64,000 nucleotides of DNA from positions 5,433,501-5,497,500 of the forward strand of contig NZ_CP083956.1 in assembly GCF_006442795.2 (NCBI RefSeq), written 5' to 3'. This DNA is from Mesorhizobium sp. B1-1-8 (lineage in GTDB: Bacteria; Pseudomonadota; Alphaproteobacteria; Rhizobiales; Rhizobiaceae). How positions within the stretch are numbered: the stretch's first letter is position 1; every line of letters begins with the position of its first letter. The notes below the pieces were generated by a model that saw only the letters and a program-made list of their open reading frames with translations, was not told the origin of the DNA and did not search any database. The translations under genes were made by a program, and so were the position numbers. Below, in pieces: positions 9,663-20,393 of this stretch.

Positions 9663-9675
9663 GGCTCGCCCCCTG

Positions 9676-10646
9676 TCAAATGTCGAAATTGACCATGCGA
9701 TACATGATGAAGTCACCCAGCAGCGCCCATGCCCCAAAGATTGTAAACACAGGCACGATCAAAGGACTGCCCCACACGTCGCCGTAAAAGCTCGGTGCCA
9801 AGATCATGAGGATGACAAGCATGATGATCGGAAACAGGGAAATGATCCACGCGGATACCCGCCCCTCCGCCGAGAGCGCCCTGATCTTCAACCTGAGTTT
9901 CTGCCTATCGCGCAGCACTGATGATAGGTTCGACAGAATTTCAGTAAGGTTGCCGCCAGTCTTGGCCTGGATCGATAGTGAAACCGATAGCAATTGTAGT
10001 CCCTCGAAGCCGACGCGTTGGGTGAGTTTGCGCACTGCATTTTCAAGGCTGAGCCCGAAGGTTATTTCGTCGGAAACGATCCCAAATTCGGTGCCAAGAG
10101 GGTCGGGCATTTCACGGGCGACCAAGGCTATCGCGACTGTCGTTGGATGTCCCGCCCGAAGGGAACGTACAATCATATCCAAGGCATCTGGCAGTTGCTT
10201 GGCGAATCTCTGGATTCTCCTGGCCCGCGCCCGTTGGAGGACCAGAAGCGGCAAGACAAAGGCTACGAATAGAAAGATGGCGAACGAAGGTATGGCAGAG
10301 AAATGCAATAGAAACGAGAACACGAGAGCCAGGGCCATACCGGCAATAATGAATATTGCGATAAATGACGCCGGATTTCCAGTAATGCCAGATTGGGTGT
10401 ACAATCTGTTTAGTGCGATCAAACTGAAAAGAAAGTCTCCTGAGCTGGAAAGCCCGCGCTCGCGCAGCAATCCCTGTAGAGTCTGTTCAGCCGGAGCATC
10501 ATCAACTAGTCGGGTCAAACGACGATTGATCGTCTTAACCCGTGAGCGGCGTTTGGAATAGGTAACGTATAGAGCTTCGGCAGCGAGGATAACCGACGCC
10601 GCGGCGAGGACATAAATCAAATAAAGTAGTGTCTGGCCGGTCGGCA

Positions 10647-10647
<1 letters not shown>
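9676..10647 (-). CDS. tadB: Tad inner-membrane platform protein TadB
   Basis: The 323-residue protein has N-terminal and C-terminal membrane helices around a GspF domain (LPDALDMIVRSLRAGHPTTVAIALV and later LLSVSLSIQAKTGGNLTEILSNLS). It pairs with TadC as the inner-membrane core of the Flp pilus machine. Its ATG overlaps the tadA stop by one base (ATGA), so the two are translationally coupled. Confidence 0.92.
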
Positions 10648-12032
<1,385 letters not shown>

Positions 12033-12532
12033 GCCGCATAAGCCCCCGCGATTTCCCCAGGGATCGAAAACTAAGCGTTAACCACGAAGGGCACAAGCGG
12101 CCTGCAAGCCATAAGGGATGTATACTTGCAACATAGTTAAAAAATAGAGGCCCGGAAAAATCGTTTTATTTATCCTGCTCCACATTCACAGACCAAGGTC
12201 CTACGACCTTCGTCGCTCCGTAGACCGACCAATGTCGCTAAGCCGTTAGATATATTGAGTTATGTAGCAATCCTAATATGGCAAGTGCGCGGCATGGCTA
12301 CGGCGAAATTGTGAACGAATGGTTAAGACCACTTGAAAAATGAAGCGAATCAATCTGTTGTCGGAAATGGAAAAGCTTTCGCCCGAGTATTGAACGGTTA
12401 AGGGATTGTTAATCCGTTTGACACTGCTTTTTCGTGCGACCTAGGATTGATTTCGACGGGGGATGCTTGGGTATGGGGTACATTCCTTGGCTCTGTCTCG
12501 TCGGGTTCGAACCTCCAAAGGGAGAAATTGGC
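12033..12532. other. 500-bp divergent intergenic region of the tad locus
   Basis: No credible gene lies between tadA and the first flp gene. The segment is clearly AT-richer than its surroundings (for example around 12110-12180 and 12240-12420), as expected for a control region serving both arms. A sigma-70-like promoter is noted separately for the flp side. I could not identify a convincing leftward promoter or a named regulator site. Confidence 0.6.
12418..12447 (+). promoter_or_regulatory. Predicted promoter for flp genes
   Basis: TTGACA at 12418-12423 and TAGGAT at 12442-12447 are separated by 18 bp. It lies about 85 bp upstream of the first flp start codon, giving a leader that contains the segment repeated ahead of the second flp gene. 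Prediction from sequence only. Confidence 0.5.
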
Positions 12533-12706
12533 ATGAAGAAGCTCATGACGATGGCCCGGCAGTTCCGCGACGAAGAAAACGGCGCTGCTATGGTCGAATA
12601 TACGATCTTGCTCGGCATGATTACCGTGGCGGTGATCGCCACGATCATACTTGTCGGCAACTGGGTCGTCGGTCGGTGGACCACGCTGCAGGCGGCGCTG
12701 CCGTGA
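12533..12706 (+). CDS. flp1: Flp/Fap-type major pilin, copy 1
   Basis: This 57-residue prepilin starts MKKLMTMARQF and has the Flp signature ENGAAMVEYTILLGMI: a glycine before the cut site, the conserved Glu at +5 and Tyr at +6 of the mature form, then one hydrophobic helix. CpaA should cut after Gly17 to leave the short mature pilin that polymerises into tight-adherence pili. The ribosome site GGGAGAAA sits just upstream. A strong hairpin follows the stop codon. It is 95% identical to the next gene. Confidence 0.93.
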   Translation: MKKLMTMARQFRDEENGAAMVEYTILLGMITVAVIATIILVGNWVVGRWTTLQAALP

Positions 12707-12719
12707 CATCTTAATGGCT

Positions 12720-12753
12720 ATGATCGGGGCCGGGAATGTCCGGCGCCGATCAT
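12720..12753 (+). promoter_or_regulatory. RNA hairpin after flp1
   Basis: ATGATCGG and CCGATCAT flank an inner GCCGG/CCGGC stem with a 6-base loop, interrupted by one G-G mismatch. No U-run follows, so it is more likely an mRNA-stabilising or attenuating hairpin at the end of the pilin message than a full intrinsic terminator. Confidence 0.6.
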
Positions 12754-12867
12754 ATTAGTCACGCACGCGTGCTTGGCGATCGAATTAAGGTGACGGGGGA
12801 TGCTTGGGTATGGATTTCATCCTCGGCTCGTCTCGTCGGGTTCAAACCTCCAAAGGGAGAAATTGGC

Positions 12868-13041
12868 ATGAAGAAGCTCATGACGATGACCCGGCAGTTC
12901 CGCGACGACGAAAACGGCGCTGCTATGGTCGAATATACGATCTTGCTCGGCATGATCACCGTGGCGGTGATCGCTACGATCATTCTTGTCGGCAACTGGG
13001 TCGTCGGTCAGTGGACCACGCTCCAGGCTGCGCTGCCGTAA
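12868..13041 (+). CDS. flp2: Flp/Fap-type major pilin, copy 2
   Basis: This 57-residue prepilin differs from flp1 at only three positions (A8T, E14D, R48Q), keeping the Gly-cut/Glu/Tyr signature and hydrophobic helix. The preceding leader, including the G-rich ribosome site, is also duplicated. It is followed by a stable hairpin before cpaB. Likely co-assembled with, or interchangeable with, Flp1 in the same pilus. Confidence 0.93.
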   Translation: MKKLMTMTRQFRDDENGAAMVEYTILLGMITVAVIATIILVGNWVVGQWTTLQAALP

Positions 13042-13056
13042 CAGCGTAACAACTTA

Positions 13057-13090
13057 CAGTCGACGCCGGGCTTTCCCCCGGAGTCGACTG
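13057..13090 (+). promoter_or_regulatory. RNA hairpin between flp2 and cpaB
   Basis: CAGTCGAC and GTCGACTG enclose an inner CCGGG/CCCGG stem with the loop CTTTCC; one G-A mismatch separates the stems. With no U-run it may pause RNA polymerase or protect the abundant pilin mRNA, so cpaB and later genes would be made at lower level than pilin. Confidence 0.6.
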
Positions 13091-13120
13091 GCCGAGATGC
13101 CGGGCTGGCGGGGGGAAAAA

Positions 13121-14140
13121 ATGCGTGCAAACACTGTTATTATGATTGTCTTGGCCGGCGTGTTCGGCGTGCTTGCGGTCGTACTCGCCAATATCTGGCT
13201 GGCTGGCCAGCGCAGTGCTTTGGCGCGGACCGAAGACGTTCCGCGCGAAACGGTCGTGGTCGCTGCAGTGCCCTTGAAGTTTGGCGACACGCTATCGGCA
13301 GATAAGCTGCGCGAAGTCGCCTGGCCCTCTGGCGCGGTCCCGACCGGCGCCTTCAATACAACTAAGAAGCTTCTTGAGGGCGATGGGGCCAAGCAGGCGC
13401 TCCAGGCAATCGGAGTGAACGAACCGGTCCTCGCCACAAAAATTACCGGCCCCGGTCAGCGCGCCACCCTGTCGGCGGTGCTCGCCGAAGGCATGAAAGC
13501 CGTTTCCATCCGCGTCAATGATGTTCTAGGTGTCGCCGGCTTCGTGTTTCCAGGCGATCGGGTCGACGTGCTGCTAACACGCACGGTGCGCAGCGAAGAA
13601 GGCGCTGACAAGAGTTTCGTCGACGTGCTTTTGCAGAGTGTCAAAGTGCTTGCGGTCGACCAAGTGGCCGACGAAAGCAAGGACAGTCCCACCGTGGTGA
13701 AAGCAGTGACAGTCGAGGTCAGCACAAAGGACGCGCAGAAGCTGACGCTTGCCGCCGGAGCCGGCCAGTTGTCGCTTGCGCTGCGCCAGGCGGCAGCCAG
13801 CAAGTCTGAAACGACCGAGCGCGTTACGCTTACGGATCTCACGGGAGACACACCCGATGATGTCGCCAAGCGGCAGGCGGCGCTCGAAAAGCAGGCCGCC
13901 GCGGATGCAGCGGCTGCGGAAGAGCGCAGGCGAGCCGACGCCAGAATCGATGGACTGGCCAAGGCGGTCGACCAGTTGAGCAAGATGAAGTCAGTTCCAG
14001 CTGTGGCCTCCGCGCCACAAGTGCAGGAAGTCGTCAAGGAAGTGGTCAAATACGTGCAGCCCGAGCCGCCGGCTCGGGCGACAATAGGGGTGTTTCGAGG
14101 CGTCAAGCTCGAAACCTACGATGTGCCGCGACAAGACTAA
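13121..14140 (+). CDS. cpaB: Flp pilus assembly protein CpaB (RcpC)
   Basis: The 339-residue protein has an N-terminal membrane helix, a SAF/AFP-like domain (VPLKFGDTLSADKLREVAWPSG) and the RcpC domain (AVSIRVNDVLGVAGFVFPGDRVDVLLTR) with a charged helical tail. It acts in the periplasm with the CpaC secretin. The start at 13121 directly follows the purine-rich site GGGGGGAAAAA; the earlier in-frame start would lie inside flp2. Confidence 0.92.
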   Translation: MRANTVIMIVLAGVFGVLAVVLANIWLAGQRSALARTEDVPRETVVVAAVPLKFGDTLSADKLREVAWPSGAVPTGAFNTTKKLLEGDGAKQALQAIGVNEPVLATKITGPGQRATLSAVLAEGMKAVSIRVNDVLGVAGFVFPGDRVDVLLTRTVRSEEGADKSFVDVLLQSVKVLAVDQVADESKDSPTVVKAVTVEVSTKDAQKLTLAAGAGQLSLALRQAAASKSETTERVTLTDLTGDTPDDVAKRQAALEKQAAADAAAAEERRRADARIDGLAKAVDQLSKMKSVPAVASAPQVQEVVKEVVKYVQPEPPARATIGVFRGVKLETYDVPRQD

Positions 14141-14190
14141 CGAGGCACAATAAGGTGAGGCTGTCGTCGGCAGCAATTGGGGAGACGGGG

Positions 14191-15633
14191 ATGCAGGGGT
14201 TTTGGGTGAAGATAGCGGCGGCCGCGCTATCCGTGGTGGCGTTGTCGGCGACCTCCGGCCATCCCGCCATGGCGGCTGACCGCTTCATCGACGTTTCGAA
14301 CCCGGCCCTCCACCGTGTCTTCGTGCCAGTTTCGCAATCCGTCACGATCCAGGTTAATTCCACGCTTGGCGACATCGTCGTCGGCGACGAGAAGATCGCC
14401 GACGCGCAACCGATGACCGACAAGACGCTCTATGTCATCGGCAAGAGCGTCGGCACCACCACAGTCAATTTGTTCTCGGATGACAAACGCTCGCTGGGCG
14501 CTATCCAGATCGAGGTTGGCCAGGATGTTAGCGACATGGCGGCCGCGATCCGCCAGGTGGCGCCAAAAGCGCGCATCGAGATCGGCTCCATCAACGGCAA
14601 GATCAGGCTTTCCGGCCATGTCAAGGACGCCGCGACGCTGGCCCAGATCGTCGAGGTGACGCAGCAATATGGCCCCGATGCCATCATCAATGCCGTCACA
14701 GTCGACGATAGCCAGCAGGTCAATCTGGAGGTTCGCATCCTGGAGGCCAAGCGCAATGCCGGGCGGGATCTCGGCGTATCATTCCGAGGCCGCAACGGGA
14801 GCGGCACAACCCGGCTGGGAACCGGCATTGGTACAGTGGATAAAGACGGGGCGGAACTCGGAGCGGGAGACCTCGTCACTGGTCTGCTGTCGAACACCAA
14901 TCCGTTCGCAGCCTTGATCACCCGTGTCATCGACAGCAACATAAAGGTCGACCTGATCATCGAGGCGCTCGAGGCCAAAGGTGTGGTGCGCTTGCTGGCA
15001 GAACCCAATCTCACAACTCTTTCCGGGGAAACAGCAAGCTTCAATGCCGGCGGCGAGGTGCCTATTCGCCAAGTCGTCAACGACTCGGTGAGCATTGTGT
15101 TCAAACAGTTCGGCGTCAACCTGAACTTCACGCCGGTCGTGCTTGACGACGACAAAATCCATATCAAGCTGGCCCCTGAAGTGAGCGACCTGACCGGCTT
15201 CACTACCGCCGGCGATCCGATCTTCACCAATCGCAAGCTGGAGACGGTGGTCGAATTGCGCGACGGCCAGAGCTTCGCGGTTGGTGGTCTGCTCTCCAGC
15301 AAGAGCACCAGGCTGCAAAACCAGGTGCCTTGGCTCGGCCAGGTGCCGATCGTCGGCGCGCTTTTCAAAAATTCGAGCACCCAGAAAGAAGAGACCGAAC
15401 TGGTCGTCATTGTCACACCTCATCTCGTGCGGCCGGTGAAACCCGGCGAGCAACTGGCGACACCGTTCGACAAGACAAAGCCCGCCAACGATCCGGAGCT
15501 TTTCCTGCTCGGCCAGCTCGAAGTCAGCAAGGACATGATCAGGAAATACGAGCACGGCGAAGGCGTCACCGGCCCTTACGGGCACATGCTGGATGTGAAA
15601 TCGAAGGACAAGCTGATCTATGTCAAAAAGTAA
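14191..15633 (+). CDS. cpaC: Tad outer-membrane secretin CpaC (RcpA)
   Basis: The 480-residue product has a signal peptide (to about HPAMAA), a BON/N-domain region (IRLSGHVKDAATLAQI) and the C-terminal secretin domain with VPIRQV and VPWLGQVPIVGALFKN, the classic secretin signature. It forms the outer-membrane channel for the Flp pilus. ATG 14191 has a GGGGAGACGGGG site; a GTG at 14155 in frame is possible. Its stop overlaps the next gene by 14 bp. Confidence 0.93.
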   Translation: MQGFWVKIAAAALSVVALSATSGHPAMAADRFIDVSNPALHRVFVPVSQSVTIQVNSTLGDIVVGDEKIADAQPMTDKTLYVIGKSVGTTTVNLFSDDKRSLGAIQIEVGQDVSDMAAAIRQVAPKARIEIGSINGKIRLSGHVKDAATLAQIVEVTQQYGPDAIINAVTVDDSQQVNLEVRILEAKRNAGRDLGVSFRGRNGSGTTRLGTGIGTVDKDGAELGAGDLVTGLLSNTNPFAALITRVIDSNIKVDLIIEALEAKGVVRLLAEPNLTTLSGETASFNAGGEVPIRQVVNDSVSIVFKQFGVNLNFTPVVLDDDKIHIKLAPEVSDLTGFTTAGDPIFTNRKLETVVELRDGQSFAVGGLLSSKSTRLQNQVPWLGQVPIVGALFKNSSTQKEETELVVIVTPHLVRPVKPGEQLATPFDKTKPANDPELFLLGQLEVSKDMIRKYEHGEGVTGPYGHMLDVKSKDKLIYVKK

Positions 15634-15940
15634 GCTCCTCCTCGTTCTTCTCAGCTCGAGCCTGCTCGCGGGCTGCGCGGCCGACTATCTGAACAACTAC
15701 GACACGATGACGTTGGCATCTGGCGACTCGCAGAAAGCCAACTCGATGCTGCAGACAGTCGATCCTTACAATCCGGCCTCGAACAACACGAGGATCGAAG
15801 GTGACGGCGAACGCGCTGTTGGCGTCATTCAGAAATACAAAGTTCCGCCACCGCCGCCGCCAACGACGAACATGACAGTCAATGTCGGACCATCGGGTGC
15901 CAATAACGGTCTATCGGCTCCGACTAACGCAGCGAACTGA
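15620..15940 (+). CDS. Small tad-locus lipoprotein in the cpaD position
   Basis: This 106-residue protein has a lipoprotein signal (SSLLAGC, Cys about residue 19) and a short mature part ending in a proline-rich stretch (KVPPPPPP) and Asn/Ala-rich tail. It overlaps cpaC by 14 bp and sits where CpaD, the secretin-associated lipoprotein, is usually encoded. It is about half the usual CpaD length, so it may be a reduced CpaD or an unrelated secretin pilotin; I leave the symbol blank. Confidence 0.7.
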   Translation: MSKSKLLLVLLSSSLLAGCAADYLNNYDTMTLASGDSQKANSMLQTVDPYNPASNNTRIEGDGERAVGVIQKYKVPPPPPPTTNMTVNVGPSGANNGLSAPTNAAN

Positions 15941-16012
15941 ACGGAAGGATGCGGTTTCAGGGCGTCAGGCGAAACGAGGGATCCTTGCGTCGGAGTAGCA
16001 AAGGGCAGGGCC

Positions 16013-17506
16013 ATGTTGCGAATAATTCGCGCGTTCTGGCGTGACCAGAGGGGAATAGCGCTGATACTGGTCAGCGTGACACTGCCGGCGATCATCGGCT
16101 TTTCGCTCTTGGCGATCGACATGAGCCGGGTCAACAATCTACACAATGATCTACAGAAGGCGGCTGATGCGTTTGCTCTTGCGGGAGCAGCAGAGCTTGA
16201 CGGAAGCACCGGTGCCTGGGCGCGTGCCGAGCGAGCCATGGCGACGCTGGTCAGCAATGAGGGACGTTTCTCGACGGCTGCGCCGAACGGAAGGTTTACC
16301 CTGACTTCTGGACAACCTGGCGGCGCCCTGCGATGCAACAGCGCTGGGAACATCTCCTGGTGTTTCCTGAAGACGATCCCCAACGATGATGTGGCGATCA
16401 CTACCGCCAACTACGCCAACGCCGACCCTGCGGTTGGCGAGTTGGAGACACGATTTGTCCAAGTAACGGTCACACCGACCGGCTTTGCCGCCATCTTCCC
16501 CGTTTCGTTCCTGTCCAACACAGCGACCGGTTCATTCAATGTGGGTGCTGTTGCTGTAGCCGGCTTCAGGTCAAGCGTCTGCGACTACACTCCCGTCTTC
16601 ATGTGCAACCCTTACGAGGACACGAGTCTCACCGGCGGCGTAACGCTGGAAATGGCGGCCAATCAGCAGCAGTATCGCCGTAGACAGATACTTTTGCGCG
16701 ACAATGGCTTCTATCAGCCGGGCAATTTTGCGTTTCTTGCCTCGCCTGAGGGCAACGGCGCCCAAGCGCTGGAAGCATCGCTGGCCCGCGTCAAGCCGGT
16801 CGGCTGTTACGCCCAAGATGGCGTCGACACGGAGCCTGGGCAAAGTACTGGACCGGTGCAGGACGGACTGAATGCCCGCTTTGGCATCAGCAAAAGCTAT
16901 ATCGGATCGGCCAATGGACCGGCGGCAAACGTGCGGATGGGACTGAAAAGCATCAACTGCAACAACGGACAAACCAACTTTGAAACCGACCCCACTAAGG
17001 GTGTCGGGCTCGAGCGGGATTCCTGTCTCATCGCAGGCAACTGCACGCTAATGGGCGGACGCATGGGCACAGGTGATTGGAATGCCAGCCGTTACTGGGC
17101 CGCCAATCATCCGACACGTGGCGCCCTGCCCTCCTCACTTGTAGGCGCGACACGCTACGAAATGTACCGTTACGAACTCGATCCCGACGGGAATCCTGCC
17201 ACCAACGACAGCATCGCCGGGGATGCTGCAGTGAGTGGGGAGACCGGCAATCCATCCTGCAACCAGACACCGGTCACGACCGTGGACCGGCGTATACTTT
17301 ACGGCGCGATCATCGACTGCCAAGCGATAGGCGGCTTCAACGGTCGTGCGAACAATATTCCGGTGCGCGCCTTCGGCAGCTTCTTCATCACCGAGCCGAT
17401 CAAGGACAGCAAGGACATCTATGTCGAGTTGGTCGACATCACCGGCAAGGGCGGCCGCGGGACACTCGACAATTTTCTGCGCGACGAAGCGCAGCTTTAT
17501 CGGTGA
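16013..17506 (+). CDS. tadG: TadG-like pilus assembly protein
   Basis: The 497-residue protein opens with a TadE/G pseudopilin-type helix (RDQRGIALILVSVTLPAIIGFSLLAIDMSR), followed by a long Cys-containing extracytoplasmic region. TadG proteins are minor components or assembly factors of the Tad pilus. It is followed with a TGATG overlap by a second TadE-family gene, so the three genes from here are coupled. Confidence 0.82.
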   Translation: MLRIIRAFWRDQRGIALILVSVTLPAIIGFSLLAIDMSRVNNLHNDLQKAADAFALAGAAELDGSTGAWARAERAMATLVSNEGRFSTAAPNGRFTLTSGQPGGALRCNSAGNISWCFLKTIPNDDVAITTANYANADPAVGELETRFVQVTVTPTGFAAIFPVSFLSNTATGSFNVGAVAVAGFRSSVCDYTPVFMCNPYEDTSLTGGVTLEMAANQQQYRRRQILLRDNGFYQPGNFAFLASPEGNGAQALEASLARVKPVGCYAQDGVDTEPGQSTGPVQDGLNARFGISKSYIGSANGPAANVRMGLKSINCNNGQTNFETDPTKGVGLERDSCLIAGNCTLMGGRMGTGDWNASRYWAANHPTRGALPSSLVGATRYEMYRYELDPDGNPATNDSIAGDAAVSGETGNPSCNQTPVTTVDRRILYGAIIDCQAIGGFNGRANNIPVRAFGSFFITEPIKDSKDIYVELVDITGKGGRGTLDNFLRDEAQLYR

Positions 17507-18030
17507 TGCCAATGTTCAAGATGCTGACCCGTCACCTCGCTCGATTCAGATGCGACCAGCGCGGGGCAGTGCTTATCGAGATGACGCTGATCACGCCGCT
17601 GATGCTGTTCCTGTCGGCGGGCGTGTTCGAATTCGGCAATCTCATCCACGACAAGCTGCTGATGGAGGCAGGGCTTACAGACGGCGCCCGCTTTGCGGCC
17701 CGCTGCAACAGCCAGATGTACACCGATGCCGGCTTGGCGATAAACTGCACAAGCACTGCTGCTAATATTGCCGTTTTCGGCAATGCGGCAGGGTCGGGAA
17801 CTCCGCGCCTCGGGGGATGGCAGACGTCGAATGTAACGGTGTCCACTAACTTCGCCTGCTATGACGCCGTAGTCGCCGGCGTCACCCGGTACCGGTCCAC
17901 CACCGCGCAGGTCTGCACCGTCAGGGCGGCGGGTACCTACGCCTACACGGGTGTCGGCATGCTTGCCTTGGTCGGCGTTGGCCCGATTACCCTGAGCGGG
18001 TACCACGACGAAAGGTTGATCCGGTTCTGA
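17506..18030 (+). CDS. tadE: TadE-family pseudopilin
   Basis: The 174-residue product has the TadE signature near its N-terminus (RCDQRGAVLIEMTLITPLMLFLSAGVFEFGN), with the conserved Glu, then a short Cys-rich extracytoplasmic domain. CpaA probably cuts it like the Flp prepilins. The ATG at 17506 overlaps the tadG stop. Confidence 0.85.
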   Translation: MPMFKMLTRHLARFRCDQRGAVLIEMTLITPLMLFLSAGVFEFGNLIHDKLLMEAGLTDGARFAARCNSQMYTDAGLAINCTSTAANIAVFGNAAGSGTPRLGGWQTSNVTVSTNFACYDAVVAGVTRYRSTTAQVCTVRAAGTYAYTGVGMLALVGVGPITLSGYHDERLIRF

Positions 18031-18032
18031 TC

Positions 18033-18671
18033 ATGATCAGGCGTTTCGCAAAATCAGAAGATGGTGCGGCGATGGTCGAAATGACTATCGTATCGACGCT
18101 GCTGTTTGCCCTTGTGCTGGGCTTCGTCGATTTCGGTAACGCTTTCTACCAGTGGAATGCTGCAACCAAAGCCGTGCAGATCGGCGCGCGCCTGGCCTCG
18201 ATCTCCGATCCCGTGGCGACAAACCTCACCACCGCTGGTCCCACGACGACGCCAGGCGCACCCGTTGTCGCCGGCGCCTATGGTCCGTTCGTCTGCAGCT
18301 ATACTGGCACCACTGGTTCCTGCACCAACAGCGGCGTATTCAACGCTACCAATTTCAGTCGCATCTTTCGCGGCGACACGGCCGTCACCAATGACGACGC
18401 CTGCCCGGCTCTCACAGGCACCCAAAGGCCCGGCATGTGCCATTTCTTCCCTGGCCTTCGCCGGGACAATGTGGTCGTGACCTATACAGCGACTGGCCTT
18501 GGCTTCCAGACTAGGCTGGGCGGCCCCGTTCCGACGATCACCGTCAGCCTTCAGAACCGGACCTTCCAGTTCTTCTTCCTCCAGGGACTGATGGGGTTCG
18601 CCAACATCAACATGCCCTCCATGCTCAGCACCGTCACGGGCGAAGATCTGAAAACGAGTGCGCCATCATGA
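18033..18671 (+). CDS. TadE/TadF-family pseudopilin
   Basis: The 212-residue protein carries the same pseudopilin helix (SEDGAAMVEMTIVSTLLFALVLGFVDFGNAFYQW) and a Thr/Pro-rich extracytoplasmic part with several cysteines. It is the second TadE-type gene in the string (TadF position), two bases after the first and overlapping cpaE by four. Confidence 0.85.
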   Translation: MIRRFAKSEDGAAMVEMTIVSTLLFALVLGFVDFGNAFYQWNAATKAVQIGARLASISDPVATNLTTAGPTTTPGAPVVAGAYGPFVCSYTGTTGSCTNSGVFNATNFSRIFRGDTAVTNDDACPALTGTQRPGMCHFFPGLRRDNVVVTYTATGLGFQTRLGGPVPTITVSLQNRTFQFFFLQGLMGFANINMPSMLSTVTGEDLKTSAPS

Positions 18672-19831
18672 ACGCCATCGACACCAGAGTCCTTCCCACC
18701 AAGCGAAAGCAGGTCGCGCTGTTTTCGTCCGATCCGAATTTCACACGCGAGGTGACGACGCGGCTCGACGCGCTGGCGATCTATGACGTCAGGGTTTCGG
18801 AGGCGGCGGACTTTCTCAAAGGGCCGCCTGCGGACACCCGCGCGGGTATCATCATCCTCGACCTCGGCAATGGCGAGTTGCTCGGCCAGCCCGGCGTCGT
18901 CGAGGCGCGTTCCAAATGGGCGCAGGTGCCGCTGATCGCGATTTCCGGCGAGCTGACTTCCGAGCAGACGCGCGTGCTGGTGCGCATGAACGCGTCCGAC
19001 TGGCTGCACAAGCCGCTCGACGCCAAGGAATTGCTCAACGCCGTCACCTTCCACGACACCGGCAGCCAGGGCACCAAGAGCCGGATCGTCACTTTCATTG
19101 CCGCCAGCGGCGGCGCCGGCGCCACCACGCTGGCGATCTCGGCGGCGGAGCACCTGGCCGCCAAGTCGGCCGAGCGGGCGGCCTCGACCTGCCTGGTCGA
19201 CCTCGACTTCCAGAGCGCCAATTGCGGCGCCTATCTGAACCAGTTCAACCAGTTCGACCTCACCGGCATCATCGGCCAGCCGGAGCGGCTCGACGTCGAG
19301 CTGATGGACGTCATCAAGCTGTCGCGGCCGTCGGGCCTGACGCTCTATTCCTTCGAGCGGCCGGAACTGCCGTTCGATCCCCACGGCGCCGATTTCGTCT
19401 TCCGGCTGCTCGATCTCGTCGCCTACCGTTTCGACGACATCGTCATCGACCTGCCCAACATCGAGACGCCGTGGCACGATTCGGTGCTGCGCACGAGCGA
19501 CGAGATCTTCATCGTCTTCGAGCTCAACGTCGCCTCGCTGCGGCAAGGCAAGCGGCTCTACAAGAAAATCCGCGAATTGCGCGGCAACAAGGTCAGCATC
19601 ACGCTGGTGGCCAACAAACACAAGCGCAAATGGTTCGGCAATCATTTCTCGCGCAGCGAGCTGGAGAAGATCTTCAAGGCGCCGCATATCAAGTCGCTGG
19701 CGCTGGACAACGCGCTTTTGACCGACGCGCTGAACCGCGCCATCCTGCCTTCGGAAGTCGACGGGCGGGCGCGCTTCAACAAGGATCTGAAGCGCATGCT
19801 CAAGGAGCGGCTGGACAATGCCCAGCGCTAG
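18668..19831 (+). CDS. cpaE: Pilus localisation ATPase CpaE (TadZ)
   Basis: The 387-residue protein combines a receiver-like N-terminal domain (residues about 15-130) with a MinD/ParA-type ATPase domain whose deviant P-loop reads SGGAGATT at about 149-156. CpaE/TadZ positions the Tad machine at the cell pole. It starts inside the stop of the preceding gene (ATGA) and its own end overlaps the L,D-transpeptidase gene. Confidence 0.92.
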   Translation: MNAIDTRVLPTKRKQVALFSSDPNFTREVTTRLDALAIYDVRVSEAADFLKGPPADTRAGIIILDLGNGELLGQPGVVEARSKWAQVPLIAISGELTSEQTRVLVRMNASDWLHKPLDAKELLNAVTFHDTGSQGTKSRIVTFIAASGGAGATTLAISAAEHLAAKSAERAASTCLVDLDFQSANCGAYLNQFNQFDLTGIIGQPERLDVELMDVIKLSRPSGLTLYSFERPELPFDPHGADFVFRLLDLVAYRFDDIVIDLPNIETPWHDSVLRTSDEIFIVFELNVASLRQGKRLYKKIRELRGNKVSITLVANKHKRKWFGNHFSRSELEKIFKAPHIKSLALDNALLTDALNRAILPSEVDGRARFNKDLKRMLKERLDNAQR

Positions 19832-20393
19832 GCGTCTCATCGCCAGCTGGCTTGCCGGCGCCTGCCTGGCCGGCATAGCGCTGGCGTCGGCCTGCGATCT
19901 TGCGGCGGCCGGATCGGGGCTGCCGCCGCTTCCCGCCATGGGTCCCAGCCTGCGCAAGGCGGTCGCCTTCCAGACCGGCGAGCAACCGGGCACGATCGTC
20001 ATCCGCAGACAAGAGAGGGCGCTCTATCTGGTGACCGGCCAGGGCCAGGCGCTGCGCTACCAGATCAGCGTCGGCCGCGACGGCTTCGGCTGGACCGGGA
20101 CGGTCAAGATCGCTGCCAAGACCGAATGGCCGCAATGGCACCCGCCGAAAGAGATGCGCTCGCGCCAGCCGGAACTGCCCGATATGGTACCGGCCGGGCC
20201 CTACAATCCGCTCGGCGCACGCGCGCTTTATTTGTCGCGCGACGGGCGCGACACGCTCTATCGCATCCATGGCACCAACGATCCAAAAGGTGTCGGCTTC
20301 GACGGCACGTCCGGGTGCTTTCGCCTGACGAATACCGATGTGATCGATCTCTTCAAACGCGTCGCGGTGGGCGCAAAGGTGGTGGTGGAATGA
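19818..20393 (+). CDS. L,D-transpeptidase (YkuD domain)
   Basis: The 191-residue exported protein has a signal peptide and a YkuD domain with the active-site block HGTNDPKGVGF then GTSGCFRL (nucleophile Cys about residue 171, His about 156). Such enzymes form 3-3 cross-links in peptidoglycan or attach proteins to it in the periplasm. It overlaps cpaE by 14 bp and the next gene by 4 bp, so it seems tied to the pilus locus; it may open or fix the wall around the machine (inference). Confidence 0.88.
   Translation: MPSARRLIASWLAGACLAGIALASACDLAAAGSGLPPLPAMGPSLRKAVAFQTGEQPGTIVIRRQERALYLVTGQGQALRYQISVGRDGFGWTGTVKIAAKTEWPQWHPPKEMRSRQPELPDMVPAGPYNPLGARALYLSRDGRDTLYRIHGTNDPKGVGFDGTSGCFRLTNTDVIDLFKRVAVGAKVVVE

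Larger units (their letters stand above)
12455..13041. repeat. Tandem duplication of flp leader plus gene
   Basis: The segment 12455-12706 (leader and flp1) recurs at 12792-13041 (leader and flp2), including the sequence GACGGGGGATGCTTGGG and the ribosome site. Leaders differ by small indels and base changes while the coding parts are nearly identical, which points to a fairly recent tandem duplication. Confidence 0.88.

Noticed and set aside
18551..20002. 483-codon minus-strand frame opposite cpaE
   Set aside because: cpaE on the plus strand is a clear family member; the frame is a GC-codon shadow.
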